The position numbers and the translations under genes are program-made. Shown piece by piece: positions 6,208 through 11,323 of a DNA stretch of 11,323 nucleotides (positions are counted from its first letter, which is position 1; every line of letters starts with the position of its first letter). Below the pieces are notes generated by a model, which was not told the origin of the DNA, searched no databases, and saw nothing but the letters and a program-made list of their open reading frames with translations. Location: NCBI GenBank assembly GCA_023424235.1, contig JAFAEB010000321.1:1-11323 (forward strand). Reading direction: 5' to 3'. This DNA is from Bacillota bacterium (lineage in GTDB: Bacteria; Bacillota; Clostridia; Lachnospirales; Lachnospiraceae).

Positions 6208-8085
6208 ATGAAACCCATAATACTAAATTTAAGTGAATTGTCAGATAGCAGAGAAGTCTATGAATCAAAACCAACTATTATAATTCCTTTATTTATTTAT
6301 GGTATTCTAGGCATGTTAATGATAGCTTTAATATGGATGTATTTTGGGCATATTGATGTTGTTGTGAAATCAGAAGGTATGATACGCCCAAACAATCAGG
6401 TAGGAACTATTGTAAATACCTATGGTGGAACACTGCTAGATGTAAAGGTATTGGACGGAGACTATGTTGATGAAGGTGATATTCTATACGTAATAGAACA
6501 TAAGGAAGTACTAGCAGAACTTGAATATTTTGAAAATCAACTTTATGAAACCAATGAAAGTTTAGTAATGTTAAATAAATACAAAAATTCTATTGAAGAG
6601 GAAGTAAACTATTTTATTAATAATGAAAGAGAGGAGGAATACTTTCTTAAATTCCAAGGTTATATGATTAACTACGAATTGGCTAAGAAAAATTCTTCCT
6701 TTACCATGAAAGAAAGAGAATTAAAATTAGAGTCTACCATCTCTGATTTAGCAGATAGTGAAGCTAGATTACAATGTATGAAAAAATTAAAAGATTCTAT
6801 TAATCAAAATAGAAATCTCCTTATGAAAACAGGTATAGAAAAAGAGTACTATAATTTATATCAGAAATACATAAATGACTACAATGCAGTTATAGAACAG
6901 TTTAAGAAGGTTGAAATGGATATAGATAGTTCAACCACCGAACAAGGCTTATTAGATAAGATGGATTATTATAATGAAATGCTTGAAGAATTAGAATTAT
7001 TGAAATTAAGTATTGAGGATGAAGAGAATTATTTCGACAATATTACTAGCTATAGTCTACAGTATGATGAATATATAAATAGAATGGAAGAATTAAACGA
7101 TAATTATCAACAGACAAAAGAGAACTATGAAATTAATAAACTACTAAAAGGACTTGCTGTTACAGAGTGGGACGTGGAACAATCGAAACTTACAATGGAG
7201 GAAGCAAAAAGAGGAATTGAAACCTATCAGGATAGTTTTCTTGGAAATGTGATTTCTAAAATCACCGAAGTAGAAAATAATTTAAAAGAGCTAACATTAA
7301 CGAAAGATAATACGAAAAGTAAAGAACTACTATATAAGTTAAACGAAAATGAAAAAAAGGCTGCCATTGAGAATTATCAATTAAAATATGTAATTGATCT
7401 AAATAATAACATTAATTCTCAAGAAGATAGTATAGAAGCTCTTAAGTTAAACAAGAATAGCTTAGAACTTCAAAAAGATACCGAGTATTATATTGATAGT
7501 GAAAATGGATTGAATGGAAATCTTGTAGAATATCGTAATAATGAGCTAAGAACAACCATTGTGAATATTGATAATTATCATTCTAAAAAGAGAGAATTAG
7601 AAGCGAATATAGAAAAGTTAAATGCACAAGTTAACAGTGCTGTTGTGAAAGCAACAAAATCTGGTGTTATAAATACGAATGTTGATTTGGTCAAAGGAGA
7701 TGTTTTAACAAGTGGTCTTGAGGTATTAACCATTATTCCTGAGGATGACACAAAATATAAAGTAAATATCTATGTTAGCAATTCTGATATCGGTAAATTG
7801 AAGGTAGGAATGGAGGTAAAGATAAATATTTACGCGCTACCTAATAATGATTATGGTTATGTCTATGGAAAAATTACCAGTATATCAAAAGATTTGAAGG
7901 TGGATAGTAATAATACATCTGGATATTATTTAGCCCAAGCAAGTCTTAATGAAACAGTTCTTTACAACTCTAAGGGGGAAGAGTTAGCACTAAAAGCTGG
8001 AATGGCATGCCAAGCTCAAATGATAACAGAAAGTAAGAGTATTTTAAGATTTGTCTTAGAAAAAATTGATTTATGGTTGGATTAA
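6208..8085 (+). CDS. Very long HlyD-family membrane fusion (adaptor) protein
   Basis: 625 residues; AAAGGAG lies 5 bases before the ATG. A short cytoplasmic N-terminus is followed by one membrane helix (about 24-46). The first half of a lipoyl-type barrel-sandwich domain (about 62-98) contains GGTLLDVKVLDGDYVDEGD. An alpha-helical coiled coil then spans roughly 100-475. The second half-motif VVKATKSGVINTNVDLVKGD (479-498) and a beta-barrel domain (about 510-610) follow, and the protein ends in a hydrophobic stretch. This is the HlyD/LcnD layout, where the adaptor docks on an ABC exporter. Bacteriocin accessory proteins are usually about 400-480 residues, so the hairpin here is unusually long. 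The likely partners are the PCAT encoded at 2037 and the coiled-coil protein encoded 85 bases downstream. No separate ATPase is encoded next to it. Confidence 0.92.
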   Translation: MKPIILNLSELSDSREVYESKPTIIIPLFIYGILGMLMIALIWMYFGHIDVVVKSEGMIRPNNQVGTIVNTYGGTLLDVKVLDGDYVDEGDILYVIEHKEVLAELEYFENQLYETNESLVMLNKYKNSIEEEVNYFINNEREEEYFLKFQGYMINYELAKKNSSFTMKERELKLESTISDLADSEARLQCMKKLKDSINQNRNLLMKTGIEKEYYNLYQKYINDYNAVIEQFKKVEMDIDSSTTEQGLLDKMDYYNEMLEELELLKLSIEDEENYFDNITSYSLQYDEYINRMEELNDNYQQTKENYEINKLLKGLAVTEWDVEQSKLTMEEAKRGIETYQDSFLGNVISKITEVENNLKELTLTKDNTKSKELLYKLNENEKKAAIENYQLKYVIDLNNNINSQEDSIEALKLNKNSLELQKDTEYYIDSENGLNGNLVEYRNNELRTTIVNIDNYHSKKRELEANIEKLNAQVNSAVVKATKSGVINTNVDLVKGDVLTSGLEVLTIIPEDDTKYKVNIYVSNSDIGKLKVGMEVKINIYALPNNDYGYVYGKITSISKDLKVDSNNTSGYYLAQASLNETVLYNSKGEELALKAGMACQAQMITESKSILRFVLEKIDLWLD

Positions 8086-8170
8086 GATAAAATTGTTTTC
8101 TAGTGAAGATTAACGATTCACATGGAATATATAGTGGTAAAACTAAAATTTTTGGGGAGGTATAATTTTA

Positions 8171-9535
8171 GTGAAAAAATGGGGTTTCATTATAACTATT
8201 GTAGTTGGGCTTATCTTAGTTTGGGTTCCTAACCAACGAATCAAAGCCCATAGTTTTGTTTATACAATACAAGGTAAGGAAGAAACGTATACATATAGTT
8301 TCGATGAGTTGTGGAAGTTGTATGGGACATATAGTAATACATATAGACGTAATGTTCTTGCAAGTGAAATAGAAGCATTAAAAAGTACAATTGCAGCTAT
8401 TAATTATGAAAAGATAAACAGTCAATATTCTGAAATCGTAAATACAATTGAAGAACTAAAAAGTAAAAAAAAACAACTAGAAGACTATAAACAATCATTG
8501 TTGGATATGTATCAACCTAATACTGGTCCAGTTGAATCTATAAATGCTGAAATAGTAAGGGAAGAAGAGCTAGAAAATGATAACATCTCTAAATCCATAG
8601 ATGATGTTAGTGAGTTAATAAAAGAAATCGATATTCAAATATCCTATATTGATACTCAGATAGCACAATACAATATTAATAAGGGAACTGCGGGTACAAA
8701 TGCTGCTGATGCCAAATTACAGGATGACTTAGCATATTTTAATAAGCAACATCAAGGGATACTAATAAATAATACGCAGAATCAGCTAAAGCTAGATTTT
8801 ATGAAACGTTGTTTTCAATTAATTTTTGAACAAGAGCAAATTGAGTACTATAAAGAATATAAGGACTATTTAGGAGTACTATATTCCGTGGAAGAAATTA
8901 AGCATAAAAAAGGCTATTCAAATCTGCAAGACTTAACTCGTTCTAATCTAAACCTATTAAATAATAATAATAATTTAGAATTAGCTAAGAATGATTTTTG
9001 GACTTCATTTGGTATGATTCAGAAAGATACCAATATGAAGGAAAACACTACTCTTAAGTTAACTTTTGCTTGGGTAGAAAGAGAATTTGACACGAAAAAG
9101 ACATTAGAGCAATTTATAGTTAACAATTTAGATTATTTGAAACTTCAAAATACTGAAAAAAGTTATCAGACTTATTTAAATTCTTTAGGGATAACGAGTT
9201 ATGCGACTTATGAGCAAGTTAGATTACAAATTAAGGATTGTCAATTACAGAAAAATCAATTACAATATGATATAGAAAATCATGTAAATAATGCCATATT
9301 TCAATATAAACTTTCTCTCAATGAGATGAAAGCAAAGCAAGAACAACTAAAAGTAGCAGAACAAGAATGTATTAAAATAGAAGCAAAGTTATTAATGAAA
9401 AAGAGCACAAAGATGGACCTCTATAAATCATATATGGATAGAACATCAGCAAAAATAGCATATTATAAAACTATTAATAATTTACTAGTTTGGGAATATA
9501 TCTTAGAAAATAATATGTATGGATATTCTATTTAA
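8171..9535 (+). CDS. Secreted coiled-coil protein with TolC-like repeat architecture
   Basis: 454 residues, GTG start at 8171 with GGGGAGG 10 bases upstream. Residues 1-26 look like a Sec signal peptide (MKKWGF, hydrophobic core, cut after IKA). The rest is mostly long helices. TYSFDELWKL (41-50) and a helix to about 110 recall the first TolC repeat. KGYSNLQDLTRSNL (247-260) followed by LELAKNDFWTSFG recalls the conserved turn and helix that end it. Residues 311-448 recall the second repeat, ending with KSTKMDLYKSYMDRTSAKIA. Where TolC proteins carry outer-membrane beta strands, this protein has helix or short loops, so it probably lacks a membrane barrel. It follows the HlyD-like gene as TolC genes do in type I secretion loci. 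There is no sortase motif or obvious wall-binding domain. Assignment to the TolC fold is inference; a plain secreted coiled-coil protein is the alternative. The coding sequence has an A9 run near 8466 and five AAT codons in a row near 8963. Confidence 0.85.
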   Translation: MKKWGFIITIVVGLILVWVPNQRIKAHSFVYTIQGKEETYTYSFDELWKLYGTYSNTYRRNVLASEIEALKSTIAAINYEKINSQYSEIVNTIEELKSKKKQLEDYKQSLLDMYQPNTGPVESINAEIVREEELENDNISKSIDDVSELIKEIDIQISYIDTQIAQYNINKGTAGTNAADAKLQDDLAYFNKQHQGILINNTQNQLKLDFMKRCFQLIFEQEQIEYYKEYKDYLGVLYSVEEIKHKKGYSNLQDLTRSNLNLLNNNNNLELAKNDFWTSFGMIQKDTNMKENTTLKLTFAWVEREFDTKKTLEQFIVNNLDYLKLQNTEKSYQTYLNSLGITSYATYEQVRLQIKDCQLQKNQLQYDIENHVNNAIFQYKLSLNEMKAKQEQLKVAEQECIKIEAKLLMKKSTKMDLYKSYMDRTSAKIAYYKTINNLLVWEYILENNMYGYSI

Positions 9536-9593
9536 TGAAGAAGAAAGGACTGTGATGTGTATTATTTACTTACATCATATTAGGTAAATTTAC

Positions 9594-9911
9594 ATGGGGA
9601 AAGAAATAATTTATTATGTGGCAATGTTACTTGCCATATTACTAATAATTGTAGGTGTGATAATTTGGACACAACAGAATATTAATCTAATACTTTATAA
9701 AAGTAAGAATATTAAGGAAGAGGATATAAAGAAATATACCAAATATAAAGGAATTTCGTATATCACAATGGGAACCACGATATTACCTTCAATTATTACT
9801 GGAACTATCAATATCAATTTTGATTATTATGCTCGATTTACTTGGCTAATAGGATTTATTATAGTTTATTTTATTAATTCAAAAGTAATAAAGAATTTAA
9901 GTAATAACTAA
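9594..9911 (+). CDS. Small three-helix membrane protein, possibly DUF3784-like
   Basis: 105 residues with hydrophobic helices at about 5-25, 53-72 and 79-97. Between the first and second lies a charged cytoplasmic segment, NIKEEDIKKYTKYKGI. This layout and the lysine-rich segment before the second helix resemble DUF3784-type small membrane proteins of Firmicutes, but I cannot confirm the family. The ribosome site is weak (AGG about 10 bases upstream). Before it, AAAGGA at 9544-9549 precedes an 11-codon frame, MCIIYLHHIR then stop (9555-9587), which could couple translation but may be chance. The position in a bacteriocin locus makes an immunity role possible. Confidence 0.8.
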   Translation: MGKEIIYYVAMLLAILLIIVGVIIWTQQNINLILYKSKNIKEEDIKKYTKYKGISYITMGTTILPSIITGTININFDYYARFTWLIGFIIVYFINSKVIKNLSNN

Positions 9912-9978
9912 ATATAAAACGAGTAAAAACTTAATATTTGATGTATTAAACCTAAGACAACTAGTCAAATCAGTTTGA

Positions 9979-10140
9979 GTGTTATGTACTGGAGATGATT
10001 ACTATTATGATTATTTTAACGAGACTATTAGATATAGTATACTCGTTCTAGAAAATAATGAAAAAGTAATAATAAAAACTAAGAATCAAGCAGAACTTAA
10101 CAGATTAACTACATTATTAAATATTGAAAAAGACGACTGA
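9979..10140 (+). CDS. Doubtful small ORF, 53 codons, GTG start
   Basis: This is the only coding candidate in the 316-base gap 9912-10227. The product would have an acidic, Tyr-rich start (GDDYYYDYFNE), a strand-like RYSILVLENNEKVIIKTK segment and a helical AELNRLTTLLNIEKDD end. This amino acid make-up looks protein-like, but no ribosome binding site precedes the GTG, and a TGA lies directly upstream in the same frame with open sequence beyond it back to about 9907. It may be a remnant of a larger gene or chance. A hairpin (AACGAGACTAT at 10018-10028, loop TAGAT, then ATAGT, bulge and CTCGTT to 10047) lies inside it and offers a non-coding explanation. Confidence 0.3.
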   Translation: MLCTGDDYYYDYFNETIRYSILVLENNEKVIIKTKNQAELNRLTTLLNIEKDD

Positions 10141-10227
10141 AAGAGTTAGTATATAATTAAAATAAGTAGTAAAGCGGTAGATGAATATCCGCTTGATAGA
10201 TACATATAAATTAAAAAGGAGAGTCTT

Positions 10228-11094
10228 ATGAATAAAGTAGGTGGTTATTTAAAATGTACAGTACCATTTTTACTGGCTTTACTTGTACAAATCGTAGTTA
10301 CATTTATTGGGTCAATGGTTTATGGTATTATTTTAGGATTTAATATGGCTGTTAGTGGTGAAACAGATCCAGCTGCTATTGGTAATGAAATTGCAGCTGG
10401 TTTAAGTTCTGAGGTATTACTTACCATAGCCGCAGCTGCTGCCATAACCCTAGCAATTATTTTTGGTATATGGTTTATGAAATTACAAAAGGGGAATGAT
10501 GAAAAGCATTTTCATGCAGTTTTTCAACCTAAGAATTTTCTATTAATTATAGTGCTAGGACTTTGTCTACAAGTAGGTGTGTCATTCTTACTTAATTTAA
10601 TAGCTTATCTAAAACCAGAATGGTTTGAATCCTATCAAGAATTAATGGAACAATTAGTAATGGGTAATAGTATAATATCTGTGATTTATATAGGTTTAAT
10701 TGCTCCAATATCAGAAGAACTAATATTCCGTGGTGTAATACTACATAAGTCAAAGAAGATTATGTCCTTAACTGCCGCAAATATATTTCAAGCTGTTTTA
10801 TTTGGTATTTATCACATGAATCTTGTGCAAGGAGTTTATGCTTTTCTAATCGGTATATTCTTTGGATATGTATGTATTAAACTAAAATCCTTATATGGTG
10901 GTATATTATTACATATGGCCATAAATATAGGAGGAATCTTATTAGGATTAATTCCAGAGGAATCAGACCTATCAAATATAATACTTGGTGTTGTTATTCT
11001 GCTTTCTGCTGTTGGTATTATTCTAATTACAAATTATTTCCGAAACATGAAAGAAGAGAATGAAGAGAATGCATCAAGTATAGGTGATTTTTAA
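10228..11094 (+). CDS. CPBP-family (Abi/CAAX-type) intramembrane protease homologue
   Basis: 288 residues with about eight hydrophobic helices. The family motifs are all present: EELIFR (Glu163, Glu164, Arg168), FGIYH (Phe192, His196) and HMAIN (His229, Asn233), so a metal-dependent glutamic-type protease active site appears intact. An acidic cytoplasmic tail ends the protein. AAAAAGGAG lies about 6 bases before the ATG. A 6-bp hairpin (AAGCGG/CCGCTT, 10172-10194) and TATAAT at 10152-10157 lie upstream, so it may have its own promoter. CPBP proteins recur in bacteriocin loci, where several act in self-immunity and others were proposed to process peptides. Immunity is the more likely role here, since the exporter carries its own peptidase. 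A housekeeping gene next to the island is the alternative. Confidence 0.92.
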   Translation: MNKVGGYLKCTVPFLLALLVQIVVTFIGSMVYGIILGFNMAVSGETDPAAIGNEIAAGLSSEVLLTIAAAAAITLAIIFGIWFMKLQKGNDEKHFHAVFQPKNFLLIIVLGLCLQVGVSFLLNLIAYLKPEWFESYQELMEQLVMGNSIISVIYIGLIAPISEELIFRGVILHKSKKIMSLTAANIFQAVLFGIYHMNLVQGVYAFLIGIFFGYVCIKLKSLYGGILLHMAINIGGILLGLIPEESDLSNIILGVVILLSAVGIILITNYFRNMKEENEENASSIGDF

Positions 11095-11144
11095 TAAGAA
11101 TTATTAACCAGTTAATATTAGATAGATGATGATTTAAAATGGAA

Positions 11145-11168
11145 CAGGAGCTGATTTTTCAGCTCCTG
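11145..11168. terminator. Hairpin terminator after the CPBP gene
   Basis: CAGGAGCTGA (11145-11154) and TCAGCTCCTG (11159-11168) form a perfect 10-bp stem with a TTTT loop, 50 bases after the CPBP stop. The following ATTTATTATTTC is T-rich but interrupted. On the minus strand the stem is followed by TTCCATTTT, so it might also end a leftward transcript. Confidence 0.75.
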
Positions 11169-11309
11169 ATTTATTATTTCATACGAGGAATAACTTCCTA
11201 TTCTTTGCGCCGGAGAGTCTCCAATGCAGACTTTGTTCTAGGTTGGAACGGCATCCACTACCAGATAGACAATAAGCTCTCCCAGTAGAGACCACACCTA
11301 ATGATAAAG
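11169..11309 (-). ncRNA. Possible leftward small RNA, GC-richer structured stretch at the window edge
   Basis: From about 11205 to 11300 the base composition is near half G+C, clearly above the rest of the window. No frame is open across it on either strand. Complementary segments nest on the minus strand: 11277-11282 with 11212-11217, 11251-11255 with 11223-11227 (one wobble), and 11246-11249 with 11235-11238. A perfect TATAAT on the minus strand (11316-11321) would start a transcript near 11309, and the hairpin at 11145-11168 could end it, giving roughly 160 bases. The -35 box would lie outside the window. I do not recognise a known RNA family. A decayed end of a mobile element or coding remnant is the alternative. 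Confidence 0.3.
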
Positions 11310-11323
11310 ATATACATTATACC

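Noticed and set aside
8960..8980. Run of AAT triplets and nearby A9 run in the TolC-like gene as a phase-variation signal
   Set aside because: Triplet changes keep the frame, and homopolymers of this length are common in such AT-rich genes; noted only in the gene entry.
11221..11270. GGTTGGAACGGCAT resembling a T-box antiterminator sequence
   Set aside because: The required TGGNACCGCG core is not present, no specifier stem is seen and no tRNA-related gene follows.
1..11323. CRISPR array, tRNA, rRNA or complete insertion sequence
   Set aside because: No regularly spaced repeats, no cloverleaf or rRNA-like stretch and no transposase gene were seen on either strand.

Overview
The window is AT-rich throughout, with strong GGAGG-type ribosome binding sites and Firmicute gene families (LytTR regulator, AgrC-like kinase, C39-peptidase ABC exporter, CPBP protease). 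It comes from a low-GC, Gram-positive (monoderm) anaerobe. A clostridium, perhaps of the Lachnospiraceae, is my best guess from gene content and codon use, but the species cannot be read from the sequence. The locus looks like a quorum-regulated bacteriocin (double-glycine peptide) island.

Left part (1-2001) is regulation. The 3' end of a LytTR response regulator gene points right. A shared bidirectional terminator separates it from an AgrC/HPK10-type histidine kinase gene pointing left. Divergent from the kinase is a short gene (1849-2001) encoding a 50-residue double-glycine precursor with a 22-residue amphipathic core, the likely inducing pheromone. Between kinase and pheromone lie two near-identical 15-bp direct repeats exactly 21 bp apart, the classic form of a LytTR regulator operator, followed by a plausible promoter.

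Centre (2037-5984) is export and payload. It holds a peptidase-containing ABC transporter (PCAT), a 149-residue protein with a possible effector-binding fold, and two adjacent Gly-rich double-glycine peptides of 107 and 96 residues. A long inverted repeat of unknown nature follows, then a 75-residue two-helix membrane protein that could be an immunity factor.

Right part (6208-11094) is accessory secretion and protection. It has a very long HlyD-type adaptor (625 residues, about 370 of them coiled coil), a secreted coiled-coil protein that reads like a TolC-family helical barrel without the membrane beta-strands, a small three-helix membrane protein, a doubtful small ORF, and a CPBP intramembrane protease homologue. 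A hairpin terminator ends this part. The last 120 bases are distinctly richer in G+C and can fold on the minus strand, possibly a small RNA or the end of another element.

Working model (inference): secreted pheromone activates the kinase and regulator, the regulator binds the 21-bp direct repeat, and the PCAT trims and exports pheromone and the two Gly-rich peptides. The HlyD-like and TolC-like proteins may extend the export path through the thick cell wall. The small membrane proteins and the CPBP protein are candidates for self-immunity.
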